Shown: positions 8,700 to 19,400, numbered from the stretch's first letter. The stretch is DNA of 64,000 nt from UBA12481 sp012523435 (GCA_028686135.1 JAQUCP010000007.1:56316-120315); one strand, 5' to 3'. The notes: generated from the letters alone by a model not told the origin. Program-made: numbers and translations.

Positions 8700-9090
8700 T
8701 CGTGCTTTGTTTTAAATTTTGTATCAGCTTATTAAGGACAACACTAATTTTTCGGTTGATTTCTTCAAATGGGAGGATTTCGTTTGCTGCATAGACTAGC
8801 AAAATCAGCATGGTAGTATTCTGAGACTCTAGCGCATGGTAGAGGAGATCCTTTTGCTGGCGATAAGCCTCACGGCACAACCGTTTGGCACGATTCCGGT
8901 CTACGGCACGCTTATATTGCTTTTTTCTCACGGCAATAGCCATTTGAGCGGGATAAGGCTCTCCCTGAAAAGCGTTTGTCAGATAGATTACCCGAAACGG
9001 ATAGCTAAAAAAACTGTCGCCCTCCTTTAAAAGCAGGTCGAAACGTCTCTTTAAGTAAAGACGCTCGCCCTTCTTAAAAGTCTGGTTCAT
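8683..9090 (-). CDS. rnpA: Ribonuclease P protein component
   Basis: The small basic protein that binds the RNase P RNA and helps it cleave 5' leaders from pre-tRNAs. At 135 residues it is normal length. It begins with TFKKGERLYLKRRFDLLLKEG, has the hydrophobic core MAIAVRKKQYKRAVDRNRAKR and the RNR motif RNRAKRLCREAYR (about 71-83), which contacts the RNA. In many bacteria rnpA follows rpmH and dnaA near the origin; neither rpmH nor dnaA is adjacent here. It ends overlapping yidD and follows hemD by 2 bases. Confidence 0.95.
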   Translation of the reverse strand: MNQTFKKGERLYLKRRFDLLLKEGDSFFSYPFRVIYLTNAFQGEPYPAQMAIAVRKKQYKRAVDRNRAKRLCREAYRQQKDLLYHALESQNTTMLILLVYAANEILPFEEINRKISVVLNKLIQNLKQSTSETIN

Positions 9091-9092
9091 AA

Positions 9093-9848
9093 CTATTTTA
9101 ATGACTTCTTGCAGGCGTCTCTCAGGAAGCTATCCAAAGCCATACTCATGGATGGACACTCTGGGGAGGGAACGCGCACATCGATGCGGAGCCCAAGAGC
9201 CTCAGCTGCTTTTGCGGTATTAGGGCCGAAGGTAGCGATCAGTGTTTCGTTCTGAACGAACTCGGGAAAATTCTGGAATAGCGACTCAATACCTGCCGGG
9301 CTGTAGAACACCATCATTTCATAATCCTTCAGATTAAGATGCCGGAGATCTGAGCTTAAGGTCTTATAAAAATAGGCCTTTGTAAACTTCAGGCCTTTGC
9401 TGCTAAGCAATGCCGGAATTTCATCATTATGAACCGTTGATGTAGGGACCAGAAATTTTTCTTCCTTATTCTTAACCAGCACATCCTCAAGATCTTCGAT
9501 GGTTTTCTTCCCAAAGAAAATTTTGCGTTTCCGATAAACGATGTACTTCTGCAGATAGACTGCTATCGATTCGGAAGTGCAAAAATACTTCATCGAATCC
9601 GGAACAACGATTCTAAGCTCTTCGCAAAGGCGAAAGAAGTGGTCGATAGCGGTTCGGCTGTTAAAGATGACAGCAGTATGCTCCAGGATATTGATCCTGG
9701 CCGACCGGAACTCTTTGGCGGAAACCCCTTCGATGTATATGAACTGGTGGAAATCAAGAGTAACCTTGTGTATTTCTTCCAGTTCCGAGTAAGGTGACTT
9801 GTCGCTTTCCGGCCTAGGTTGGGAGATAAGAATTTTCTTGATTTTCAA
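9093..9848 (-). CDS. hemD: Uroporphyrinogen-III synthase
   Basis: Cyclises hydroxymethylbilane to uroporphyrinogen III in heme/cobalamin synthesis. The two-lobed family is very divergent; here the visible signs are ILISQPRPESDKSPY at the N-terminus, VIFNSRTAIDHFF (the F-x-S motif) in the first half, and VFYSPAGIESLFQNF plus IATFGPNTAKAAEALG near the C-terminus. A GTG at 9908 is possible, but it would overlap the upstream gene by 23 bases; the TTG at 9848 is preceded by TTAGGAGA and puts the first beta-strand at the start, so it is preferred. The conserved position between DUF4271 and rnpA supports the call. Confidence 0.85.
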   Translation of the reverse strand: MKIKKILISQPRPESDKSPYSELEEIHKVTLDFHQFIYIEGVSAKEFRSARINILEHTAVIFNSRTAIDHFFRLCEELRIVVPDSMKYFCTSESIAVYLQKYIVYRKRKIFFGKKTIEDLEDVLVKNKEEKFLVPTSTVHNDEIPALLSSKGLKFTKAYFYKTLSSDLRHLNLKDYEMMVFYSPAGIESLFQNFPEFVQNETLIATFGPNTAKAAEALGLRIDVRVPSPECPSMSMALDSFLRDACKKSLK

Positions 9849-9885
9849 TATACAGTCTCCTAATTTTCTTATCAATACTTGTTGT

Positions 9886-10578
9886 TCAAATATCCTTAAG
9901 CAGGGCACTCATTCCCCACCATACAGGAAGAATTTCAAGGGTACAAAGGTATAAAATCTTGTAAAATAAATTAATGCCGCCTGTTTTCAGCACTTTTAAC
10001 TCTCTGATCACGCTATAAATAAGCCATGCAGAAAGGGCCAACCAGATAAGGATTAGGGCCACCAACCGGAGGGGTATTGACAAAAAAGGCACGATAAAAA
10101 CGGGGATCATTCCGTAGAATCCCAGGAACTGATAATTGACCAACCAGATCTGGTTAAACCGGCTCGACAAGTCGGGAATTTGAAACAGCCATCCAAAAGC
10201 GGCACTAATGAACAGCCTGAACAACAGGTACATGAAAAGAATGGCCAGCAGTTTCAGGTAACCAAACATTGGGTTCACGGGTAAAGCCGGATGATATAAC
10301 CAGGTCATCTGCTCATAGACAAAAAGGGCTAGTATCAGCGTTGTATTGAGAGCAAACAACATCGATTCCCGGGGGAGGTTGGTGCGTTTTTCCGAGATCA
10401 GTTTAACAGCCTCATAATCATTAAAAAAACTGATTTGAACCCGGCGGTGGTAATTTGGGAAAAACATTCGACCAAGGAAATGGACCAGGAAAACCAGGAC
10501 AGCCAGAAGGATAATCCAGTCGGTATCCGGGTTGGGATTGGTGATTTCGGGCAGGTACCAAGGTTCCATCAAGGGCAA
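9886..10578 (-). CDS. DUF4271 domain-containing integral membrane protein
   Basis: A 230-residue polytopic membrane protein of the Bacteroidetes-specific DUF4271 family; function unknown. About six hydrophobic segments are visible (for example WIILLAVLVFLVHFLG near 20-36 and GMIPVFIVPFLSIPLRLVAL near 155-174), with a conserved N-terminal loop FFNDYEAVKL. It is placed directly upstream of hemD, the usual context for this family, which suggests a link with heme supply or envelope assembly, but no function is demonstrated. An alternative start is Met4. Confidence 0.85.
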   Translation of the reverse strand: MPLMEPWYLPEITNPNPDTDWIILLAVLVFLVHFLGRMFFPNYHRRVQISFFNDYEAVKLISEKRTNLPRESMLFALNTTLILALFVYEQMTWLYHPALPVNPMFGYLKLLAILFMYLLFRLFISAAFGWLFQIPDLSSRFNQIWLVNYQFLGFYGMIPVFIVPFLSIPLRLVALILIWLALSAWLIYSVIRELKVLKTGGINLFYKILYLCTLEILPVWWGMSALLKDI

Positions 10579-10591
10579 AGGTACGCTGTTT

Positions 10592-12418
10592 TTACTTATC
10601 CTTCTGATCGAAGAATTCCCTGATTTTTCGTGCCCGGGCTAAACCGGTATGCTGAGCAATTTCTTCCAGTGAGGCGTTCCGAATCCTTTCGACCGACCCA
10701 AATTCCTGCAGCAGGCTATTACGGGTCTGTTCTCCCACCCCTTTGATTTCATCCAATAAAGATCCGGTAATACCTTTTTCTCTCTTTTTTCGGTGATGTG
10801 TTATTCCAAAGCGGTGTGCCTCATCGCGCATCTGTTGAATAATCCGCAGGCTTTCTGATTTTTTATCAAGATACAACGGTACGGGGTCATCCGGGAAGTA
10901 GATCTCCTCCAACCTTTTTGCGATCCCAACCAGAGCCACCTTATTCCGTAATCCCAATTTTTCGAGGCTCTTCATCGCGGCACTTAGTTGGCCTTTCCCT
11001 CCGTCCACGATGATGAGTTGTGGCAGGGAAGTTCCCTCATCCATCATCCTACGGTATCGACGGTACACCACCTCTTCCATGGAAGCAAAATCATCCGGAC
11101 CGATCACGGTTTTGATATTAAAATGCCGATAATCTTTCTTGCTCGGGGCAGCATTACGGAAAACCACACACGCTGCCACTGGATTTGTTCCCTGCGTATT
11201 GGAGTTATCAAAACATTCGATGTGCACCGGTAAATCACTCAATCTCAAATCTTTTCGGAGAACTTCCAGTTTTCGGCTCACCGATGAGGCTGCTACCTGT
11301 TTTACCTGTTGTTTTTGCCTGTCATATTTGAAATAGAGCGCATTTTTCAAGGACAAATCCAGTAGGCTCTTTTTATCTCCCTGGCGTGGAATCGTAATCT
11401 TCACATTATCTGCGGGATAATCCAAGGTTACTGGTACGATAATTTCCGGAGCATCGCTAGAAAAGCGGTTTCGCAGATCATAAACGGCCAGACTTAACAA
11501 TTCCGATTCGGTTTCGTTCAGTCGCTTTTTCAATTCAATAGAGTGAGCCTGGATCAGTGCACCGTTTATGACCTTCATATAATTGACATATCCAGCCCGG
11601 TCGTCCGTAGTAATTGAGAATACATCCACATGTTTGATTCTGGTATTGGAAACGGCCGATTTGCTCTGGAATTTTTCCAGGAGCATGATTTTTTCCTTAA
11701 GTGCGTTAGCCTGCTCAAATTGATACGATGCTGCCAGCTCCTTCATCTCCTTTTTGAGTGAGTGAATCACTGATAATGAGTTGCCGTTCAGGATTTTAAC
11801 AATTTCTTCAACCTGTTTTTGGTAAGATTCCTCAGTTTGATATCCGACACAGGGACCCAGGCAGTTGCCAAGATGGAACTCCAGGCAAACTTTAAATTTT
11901 CCTGCCTTGATATTTTCTGGTGTTAATGACAGGGAGCAGGTTCGGACCTTATAGAGTTGCCGGATTAGTTCGATGATGTTTTTCCATATTTTTCCTGAGG
12001 TGTACGGTCCGAAATACCTCGACCCGTCTCGAATAATCTGTCTGGTTGTGAACACCCTTGGGAATGGTTCCTGCTTAACACAGATCCAGGGATAGGTTTT
12101 GTCATCTTTAAGCAGAACGTTATAGCGGGGTTGGTGTTGTTTGATCAGGTTATTTTCCAGCAGGAGGGCATCGCTTTCGGTATTTACCACGATGTGTTGG
12201 ATCGCGTGAATTTTTCTGACCAGAACAGCCAGTTTGGCGCTGTCTGGATTTTTCTGAAAGTAAGATAACACTCTCTTTTTCAGGCTTTTTGCCTTGCCCA
12301 CATAAATAATTTTCCCTTCAACATTATAGAACTGATATACCCCTGGTTTCTCAGGGAGCGACCGGGCCACCTCCATGATCCGGTCGGGTGGGGTATATAA
12401 TTCATAACGTGTTGCCAT
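10592..12418 (-). CDS. uvrC: UvrABC system protein C
   Basis: The dual-incision nuclease of nucleotide excision repair, 608 residues. An N-terminal GIY-YIG domain (PGVYQFYNVEGKIIYVGKAK, residues 25-44) makes the 3' cut. The UVR motif follows (ASYQFEQANALKEKIMLLE, about 209-227), then the RNase H-like C-terminal endonuclease domain (IECFDNSNTQGTNPVA; IIVDGGKGQLSAA), which makes the 5' cut. The tandem helix-hairpin-helix is at the end (LLDEIKGVGEQTRNSLLQEFG). The CLEFHLGNCLGPCVGY cysteine motif is intact. It overlaps the adenine deaminase gene by 17 bases. Confidence 0.97.
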   Translation of the reverse strand: MATRYELYTPPDRIMEVARSLPEKPGVYQFYNVEGKIIYVGKAKSLKKRVLSYFQKNPDSAKLAVLVRKIHAIQHIVVNTESDALLLENNLIKQHQPRYNVLLKDDKTYPWICVKQEPFPRVFTTRQIIRDGSRYFGPYTSGKIWKNIIELIRQLYKVRTCSLSLTPENIKAGKFKVCLEFHLGNCLGPCVGYQTEESYQKQVEEIVKILNGNSLSVIHSLKKEMKELAASYQFEQANALKEKIMLLEKFQSKSAVSNTRIKHVDVFSITTDDRAGYVNYMKVINGALIQAHSIELKKRLNETESELLSLAVYDLRNRFSSDAPEIIVPVTLDYPADNVKITIPRQGDKKSLLDLSLKNALYFKYDRQKQQVKQVAASSVSRKLEVLRKDLRLSDLPVHIECFDNSNTQGTNPVAACVVFRNAAPSKKDYRHFNIKTVIGPDDFASMEEVVYRRYRRMMDEGTSLPQLIIVDGGKGQLSAAMKSLEKLGLRNKVALVGIAKRLEEIYFPDDPVPLYLDKKSESLRIIQQMRDEAHRFGITHHRKKREKGITGSLLDEIKGVGEQTRNSLLQEFGSVERIRNASLEEIAQHTGLARARKIREFFDQKDK

Positions 12419-14084
12419 GCTCTTCTACTCTCAGCGGTGTAAACTGGAAACCGGTACTGTCAAACAAGCCACGATCGCTGATTTTGAGGGATGGAATCAC
12501 CAGCAAAGCCATAAAGGAGAGGGTCATGAATGGGGCTCTCAGGGTTGATCCCAACTCAGCGGCGAGGTGGTTCAAGGAAACATATTGTTGAGCTACAAGC
12601 TCCACTTGATCGCCGCTCATTAATCCAGCAAAAGGCAGTGGCATCACGTGCTTTTCATCCCCATGAACGATGCTGATTCCGCCCATATTTTCAATTAATA
12701 TATTGACTGCCAGGCACATATCTTTATCATTTGCTCCAATAACGATAATCTGGTGACTATCGTGGGCGATCGATGAAGCGATTGCTCCTGTTTTCAGCTT
12801 AAAGCCTTGGATTAGGCCAACGGAAGGTTTAGCGGGATGGTAGCGGTTCACCACCGCGATTTTTAGCAGGTCGCGGGTGGGATCCTGGCGGATTTCTCCT
12901 TCTCTATCCGCTATCTCCATGATAATAGATTCGGTTTTTAGTTCACCATCGATTGCTTGTATCACACGAAATTTTCCGCCGGGGCCATCTATTCTCAAAT
13001 CTTCCGGCTCGATTTTGTCTGCGTGGAACTGGTTGATTGGTGTTACTGGTTTTAATTGGGCTTCGGGCATTGCCGTAGAATAGACTGTTTCTCCGGCAAT
13101 GACTGTTTCGGCAACTCGGAAATTCGGAAGATCGCTGACCACAATAAAATCGGCAGAATCTCCTATTTTCAGCAACCCGATGGGCAGCTTATAATGTTCC
13201 ACGGGATTATGCGATGCAGCTCGGATCAAGTCGAAAATATTGATTTGTTTTTGCATACCGCGACGGATCAGATCATCGATATGGTGGTGAATGAGATCGT
13301 CGGGATGGCAATCATCGGAGCAGAGCATCACCCGATCAGGGTATCGTTCGATCAGGGGAGCCAAGGCATCAAAATTGGGAGCTACACTACATTCGCGGAT
13401 CAGAATTTTCATTCCGGCAGCGATTTTCTCTTCGGCTTCGACCAAGGTAGTACATTCGTGTTCGGTAGTTATTCCGGCAGAGACATATTGAATCAGATCT
13501 TCACCGCTCACGCCCGGAGCATGTCCATCGATCGGTAAACCATATTTTTTAGCCATCTCCAACTTTGACATAACGTTGGGGTCATGGAAGATCACACCTG
13601 GATAATTCATCATCTCACCAAGAGCGATGACACTACCATCAGCCATAAGCGGTTCCAGAGCATCAGCATCCAACACGGCTCCGGCAGTTTCAAAACGGGT
13701 AGCCGGCACACAGGATGGAGCAGTAAAGAAGATCCTAGCCCGACCGTTCCGAGCATCTTGTACCATGAATCTGACACCTTCCACTCCGATCACATTAGCA
13801 ATTTCGTGCGGATCTGATACAGTTGCAACCGTTCCGAACCGGACCACCCATGAACTAAACCGGGAAGGAATCACCATGGAACTTTCAATGTGCACGTGCG
13901 CGTCAACCAATCCAGGTAAAATAACCGGCCAATCTCTCTCACCGCTTGGAAATGGCACACATTCGTCCGACAAAACCCGAATAGTAGAAATTATTCCATT
14001 TCGGTAAACGATCTCACCCCGGTAAAAGCACCTTCTCTCCATATCGGGCAACCAGCCCCTTCTTAACTGCTCCCTTTTACTCAT
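12402..14084 (-). CDS. ade: Adenine deaminase
   Basis: Deaminates adenine to hypoxanthine for purine salvage. It is a metal-dependent amidohydrolase of about 560 residues. The first metal motif is in LVDAHVHIESSM (about residues 61-72), with further ligands in YGLPIDGHAPGVSG and the GITTEHECT segment. SDDCHPDDLIHHHIDDL holds the catalytic Asp region, and the C-terminal Ade domain includes IAHDSHQIIVIGAND. The open frame begins at a TTG (14096), but ATG 14084 is preceded by AGGA at a suitable distance and is preferred. The perfect parS-like palindrome lies 20 bases upstream. Confidence 0.95.
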   Translation of the reverse strand: MSKREQLRRGWLPDMERRCFYRGEIVYRNGIISTIRVLSDECVPFPSGERDWPVILPGLVDAHVHIESSMVIPSRFSSWVVRFGTVATVSDPHEIANVIGVEGVRFMVQDARNGRARIFFTAPSCVPATRFETAGAVLDADALEPLMADGSVIALGEMMNYPGVIFHDPNVMSKLEMAKKYGLPIDGHAPGVSGEDLIQYVSAGITTEHECTTLVEAEEKIAAGMKILIRECSVAPNFDALAPLIERYPDRVMLCSDDCHPDDLIHHHIDDLIRRGMQKQINIFDLIRAASHNPVEHYKLPIGLLKIGDSADFIVVSDLPNFRVAETVIAGETVYSTAMPEAQLKPVTPINQFHADKIEPEDLRIDGPGGKFRVIQAIDGELKTESIIMEIADREGEIRQDPTRDLLKIAVVNRYHPAKPSVGLIQGFKLKTGAIASSIAHDSHQIIVIGANDKDMCLAVNILIENMGGISIVHGDEKHVMPLPFAGLMSGDQVELVAQQYVSLNHLAAELGSTLRAPFMTLSFMALLVIPSLKISDRGLFDSTGFQFTPLRVEEHGNTL

Positions 14085-14103
14085 TTTCCTAACCAACTTT
14101 TAT

Positions 14104-14121
14104 GTGTTCCACGTGGAACAC
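14104..14121. promoter_or_regulatory. parS: parS-like centromere site
   Basis: GTGTTCCACGTGGAACAC is an 18-bp perfect palindrome between ade and mnmG. Its inner 16 bases (14105-14120) equal the chromosomal ParB-binding sequence TGTTCCACGTGGAACA known from pseudomonads, and differ only slightly from the B. subtilis form. ParB sites cluster near oriC. The last base is the first base of the mnmG stop codon complement. A related site lies 3 kb away at 17158. Confidence 0.88.
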
Positions 14122-15992
14122 TACCGTCCGATCATAACCAGTAAAACACTAATATCTGATGGCGAAACTCCAGGAATTCGGCTTGCCTGCGATATCGTCT
14201 CGGGCTTAATCCTCTCTAGTTTTTCTCTTGCCTCCATTGTAATCCCTCCAATTTCGGCATATTTTATCCACTCTGGAATTTTCAAATTTTCCAATCTTTT
14301 TATTTTTTCCGCCATTATCTTTTCCCGGTCTTCATACCCTTTGTATTTTATATCGATTTCGGCACCCTCAATCACCTCACTTCTGAATTCATTTATCCCT
14401 TCGACAACCTCTTTAAAATCTCTCAACACATCCACCACATTCTCTATTTGGATCTCCGGTCGCAATAGGATATCCTTAAGCTTTACCTTTTGTTTGATCA
14501 ATGAGGATTTTTTGCTTGCCAAAAACGGATTGATTTCATCCGGACTAACAGAGCGTTTCTTAACAAAACCGACAATTCTATTTCGATTTTTAATCTTTTC
14601 CTCCAGGTTTTTCATCCGCTCGTCGGAGGCAAGCCCCAGCTGAAATCCAATTGGTGTTAACCTTTCATCGGCATTATCCTGCCTCAATAAAATTCTGTAT
14701 TCTGCACGCGAAGTGAACATTCTGTAAGGTTCATCAACCCCTTTTGTTATTAAATCATCAATCAATACACCAATATAGGCCTGATCTCTTCTGAGCACAA
14801 ATGGCTTTTTCCCTGTTAGTTTTAAATGGGCATTAATACCAGCCATCAAGCCTTGCGCACCCGCCTCTTCATAGCCTGTAGTCCCATTAATCTGACCAGC
14901 AAAATAGAGGTTTTCAACCGCTTTTGTTTCTAGGGTAATCTTTAACTGCGTCGGATCGAAATAGTCATATTCTATGGCATAACCTGGCCTGAATATGTTG
15001 ACATTTTCCAATCCTTCTATCTTTCTAAGCCCACGCAACTGAACATCCAATGATAAGGACGAAGAGAATCCGTTAATATAGTATTCAATCGTATCCCATC
15101 CTTCTGGCTCAACGAATAGTTGATGCCGATCCTTATCAGCAAACGTCACCAATTTTGCTTCAATGCTTGGACAATATCTTGGCCCGACTCCCTGTATGGT
15201 TCCATCAAACATTGGGGACGCATCAAAACCGCTTTCCAATATTTTATGTACGTCCGAATTGGTATAGACCAAATAACATGATCGTGATCGTTTTGATTCT
15301 CTTGCCGGATTAAGAAAACTAAAAGGCACCTCCCATTTGTCACCAGGCTGCTCAATCAACTTTTTAAAATCTATTGTCCGCCCATCCAATCGTGCCGGAG
15401 TACCGGTTTTCATCCTACCCGACTTAATCCCAAGCTTTTTTAAAGTCTCCGTAAGACCCCTTACCCCTCCCTCCGAATCTCTTCCTCCCTCAACATGATT
15501 CCTTCCAACATGAATCATCCCGTTTAAGAATGTCCCATTCGTCAGAATTACCGCTCCTGCGTTAAAGGTGACATCCATCTCTGTCTTAACACCTTTTATA
15601 ACCCCATCCTCTACCAACACTTCCTTTACTTTATCCTGCCAAAAATCTAATGTTGGAATGGCTTCTAACCGGCTTCGCCACTCTTTGCTGAATAAAATCC
15701 TGTCACATTGTGCTCTTGGACTCCACATAGCCGGTCCCTTCGAGCGATTTAACATCCTAAACTGAATCATAGACGCATCAGTTACCAGGCCTGATAATCC
15801 CCCTAATGCATCTATTTCTCTGACAATCTGACCCTTAGCAATTCCGCCCATTGCCGGATTACACGACATATAAGCCATCTTGGTCATGTCCATCGTGATC
15901 AACAGGACACTCGAACCCATATTAGCAGCAGCAGCAGCAGCCTCACAGCCAGCATGCCCACCTCCAACCACTATGATATCATATTTCTTCAT
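14121..15992 (-). CDS. mnmG: tRNA uridine-5-carboxymethylaminomethyl modification enzyme, FAD subunit
   Basis: MnmG (GidA), with MnmE, adds the carboxymethylaminomethyl group to the wobble uridine U34 of several tRNAs. The 623-residue protein has the dinucleotide fold VVGGGHAGCEAAAAAA (residues 8-23), the CNPAMGGIAKGQIVREIDA signature (about 44-62), a second motif TGYEEAGAQGLMAGINAH, and the helical C-terminal MnmE/tRNA-binding domain. It is classically an origin-proximal gene, and a parS palindrome touches its 3' end. ybeY lies just upstream (20-base gap). Confidence 0.97.
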   Translation of the reverse strand: MKKYDIIVVGGGHAGCEAAAAAANMGSSVLLITMDMTKMAYMSCNPAMGGIAKGQIVREIDALGGLSGLVTDASMIQFRMLNRSKGPAMWSPRAQCDRILFSKEWRSRLEAIPTLDFWQDKVKEVLVEDGVIKGVKTEMDVTFNAGAVILTNGTFLNGMIHVGRNHVEGGRDSEGGVRGLTETLKKLGIKSGRMKTGTPARLDGRTIDFKKLIEQPGDKWEVPFSFLNPARESKRSRSCYLVYTNSDVHKILESGFDASPMFDGTIQGVGPRYCPSIEAKLVTFADKDRHQLFVEPEGWDTIEYYINGFSSSLSLDVQLRGLRKIEGLENVNIFRPGYAIEYDYFDPTQLKITLETKAVENLYFAGQINGTTGYEEAGAQGLMAGINAHLKLTGKKPFVLRRDQAYIGVLIDDLITKGVDEPYRMFTSRAEYRILLRQDNADERLTPIGFQLGLASDERMKNLEEKIKNRNRIVGFVKKRSVSPDEINPFLASKKSSLIKQKVKLKDILLRPEIQIENVVDVLRDFKEVVEGINEFRSEVIEGAEIDIKYKGYEDREKIMAEKIKRLENLKIPEWIKYAEIGGITMEAREKLERIKPETISQASRIPGVSPSDISVLLVMIGR

Positions 15993-16012
15993 TTTATCCT
16001 CATCTCTTTGCT

Positions 16013-16441
16013 CTATTTGCCTTCGGCACGCACAATCCCCAAATATAAGTTTTCCTTGGCAGTCATATTTTCTCTGTTTTCTTTCGTATCATCTTCATAA
16101 CCAATAAGATGTAGCACACCATGAATGATAATCCTACGCATCTCATCTGGAAAAGTTACCTGATAAATTCCTGCATTTTCTTTAACCCGCTCCACACTGA
16201 TTAAAATATCTCCCGAAATTCGGTCATCTTCCCGATAATCAAACGAGATCACATCAGTGAGATAATCGCGATTCAAAAAAGTCTTATTGATCCCTAACAG
16301 AAATTGATCACTGCAAAAAACGATCGATAGGTCTCCCGTAATCCCTCCCTCACGTTCAACAACCGTTCGAACCAATTCTTTAATCTCAGACCTTTTTATC
16401 TTTCTAAAGGTGATATCTTCTTCAACAATTTGGATAGCCAT
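16013..16441 (-). CDS. ybeY: Endoribonuclease YbeY (rRNA maturation factor)
   Basis: A zinc-dependent single-strand RNase needed for 16S rRNA 3' maturation and ribosome quality control; 142 residues. The metal motif is visible as IIIHGVLHLIGYEDDTKEN: the two histidines of HGxLH are present, but the third position of the usual HGxLHLxGYDH is replaced by Glu-Asp-Asp, a variation common in Bacteroidetes sequences of this family. The SIVFCSDQFLLGINKTFLNRD and TDVISFDY segments are typical. The gene starts 4 bases after the DUF4175 stop. Confidence 0.93.
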   Translation of the reverse strand: MAIQIVEEDITFRKIKRSEIKELVRTVVEREGGITGDLSIVFCSDQFLLGINKTFLNRDYLTDVISFDYREDDRISGDILISVERVKENAGIYQVTFPDEMRRIIIHGVLHLIGYEDDTKENRENMTAKENLYLGIVRAEGK

Positions 16442-16445
16442 TGGT

Positions 16446-19400
16446 TTATTTCCTCCCTTTTATGTATTCCTCATATTTTTCCTGATAGAACCGTTTTAAT
16501 CTTATTTCACGATATCGCATTAACTCTTCGATGATTCGTTCCTGCTTCTCGTTTTCTTCCAAGGGTTTGATTACGGGCTCAAATTCTCCCTTAAACTCAT
16601 TCGATTCCCGCTTATTATCATTTTCTCGCTCTCTTTCCGACCTTTCAGCCTCAAGCAACCTGGTGGTAATCAATTCATCTCTTTTGATCGTGTTTGGATT
16701 AACCTGATCGTAAATCAGGTCCTTTTCGATCTGTTTCATCATCTCGATAGCATGCTGTAGCTTTTCTTTAGCCTCCTTCCCCAACGATCCGCCCTGCGTC
16801 AGCGATTCCATCGCCCTTCTCATCATCTCCCGCTGTTGTAACATCTTAGCCATCTCCTCGCGCTGCTTACCATCCTTACCCTTTTGTCCCATCTGCTCAA
16901 TCATCCCTTTTAACTGCTCCTTCAACGATTGTTGCTGCTGCCGCATCTCGCCAACCTCCTCTTCTCCACTCTTCTTTGGTTTACTATCTGTAAAACCTTG
17001 ATTACCTGCCGATGAACCTTGTTGGGCAGCCATCTGATTGACCATCTCGTCTAACTTCAGGGCAATCGAATTCACATGATTCATAATTTGATTCTGTTCA
17101 ATGCGAACCTGACTGATCTTATTATCAGCATAATTATGCACAAGATTCGTCATGGATGTTTCCACGTGGAACACCTCATCTCCTATAATCTTGGCGATCA
17201 GTGGCTGACGATAACCCATCGCTTTTAAACTATCCCGTATAATTCCAAACTTGCTCTCAAGCGTTTTTTGTTTCCCGATCACTTCATGAAAAATCGGACT
17301 GTTAACGTTAATTCTGGCAATTTGCCTATTCAAATCTTCCTGATGGAAACTGAAATCAATCAATGCATTGCGGATCTGCCTCAAGTGTTCTAGGTCAACC
17401 ATTTGACTGTCAGAAGATGACATTTTTAGCATCTTTCTCATCTTAGAAGCGACATCCCTCATCCTATCAGACGCTTTCTTTCGGGCTTTCTTAAATTCAC
17501 CGCCTTCTGTCTCCTTCATTTCTTCAGCCAACTCTTTCATCTCCTCTCGTTCAGCCTCCATGGACTCCGTCTTGATCGGATCTTTTAGTCCAGCATTCTC
17601 CTCTAAATTCTTTTCATACTCCCGATTCCACTCTTCTACTTTCTTGTCTATTTGCTCAGCCTCCTCCTTGTCTTCTTCATCTACTTTTTCTGTCTGATCG
17701 GCCAACTTTTCTAACTCGTTAATTTGCTGCATTAATCGCGATTCAATATCGTACTTCTTTAGTAGTTCCAGGCTCATGTCCATCTGCTCTTTGAGCTTTT
17801 CCATATTCATCTCAACCTGTTCCTGCAACTGCCTAAACTCCGAACCTTTCATCTCCTCAGCGAGCTTTTTGAGCTGTTCCAGCAGATCCTTTAATTCATC
17901 ATCAATGAGATTGTCCATCAACTCTCGGATCTCTTCAGCCCTTTCCAGCAGTTCCTCGCTATCCTGCAATCGTTCTTCATTCTTTTTGTAATCCTCCACA
18001 TTCTCTTCAACCATCTGTATCATCGACTCCACATTCTCCCTCAATTGGTTAATCTCCTTCATCTTTTCTGCGATCTCCCAAGGCTTTAGCTCACCAGTTA
18101 ACTGTTCCAACCTGAACATATTGAGCTTCTCCAACAACTCATCCACCTCACTCATCCCATCCTCGAGCCCTTTACTAACATCCTCTGCCAGGTCACGCGA
18201 TTCTTGCTTGATCTCTTCCCAGGTTTTCATTTTCACGATCAGCCTTTCACTCTCGGTTGATTTAGGACCGAACTCGTAGTCGTTATCCCAGATCCTGAAA
18301 AAATAGGTGAATGATCCTGTATCCTGTATGTTCAACGAGTGGTAGAAAGTCTGGCTCAATAGGTCTTTGGATACCTCCAGCTCAGTTATCTCTTCCTGTC
18401 CATTACGATCGATAACCCGCTCCAGCTTTGAAAAACCAAAATCGTCCTGAATAAATCCCTCTACATACCGTTGCCGATCATCCTCATCATAAACATTCTC
18501 AGTCACGCGGATATAGGGATAGTCATCCCTCGTGGTGGTAATATAAAATGGATAGGAGGTGGTTAATCCGTTGTCATTTTTACAAATAATCGTGATCTCC
18601 CGATCTGATGAGACCTTCTCAGAATAGACAGCTTTACGATCTTCAACCAGCAATTCCTGCTGGTTGTCGCCATTTACGATGGTCACCCTATTGGTATGAT
18701 TCATCAGGAGCTGCCAGGTTACCACTGATCCCCGGATAATCTCAATACTACTTTGTCCTTCGATGGTTTCATGAGGTAACCCGGTGTAAGTTGGCGGGGC
18801 TACGATCACCGTCTGGTTAACCATTTCTGGACGCAACAGAACCTCAACCCGGTACACCTGACTTTCCTGATTATTAAACACAAACCGAAAATCCAAGTTA
18901 CGGTTCACTTCCCTGATGGTGTGACGATAGTGTCCATCCTCCTTCACCAATGCATCATAATTTCCAGCTATTTGGATAGCAATTCTCTCCCTTCCAGGAT
19001 CAAAACTAGGTTCAACCTCAATGGTGATATCATCACCAACTACAACCTTCAGTGAATCGTTTAAAATTCGGTATCCATAAACCACCTTTGCCGGTTCATT
19101 TTGATTATATCGTACCACGGCATCAATACCACTCTTAACAAATCTTGGAAAAATGGCATAGGATCCTATCACAATCAAGATAAGAGCGATCAGCCAAGGA
19201 ATGTTTTTCACCAAATCCCTAATAGGTAATGCTTTGTTGAAATCAAACCATCTTATTTCATCCGTTTTCTGACGGATGGCTTCCAGATAGAGATCCGAAT
19301 ATTGTTCTGGAAGCTCTTTCTTTAATTCATATACATTGATGATCCGATCGCGGATATCACCATGGGTTCCGGTGATAATTCGGCTTGCCTCCTTATAGTC

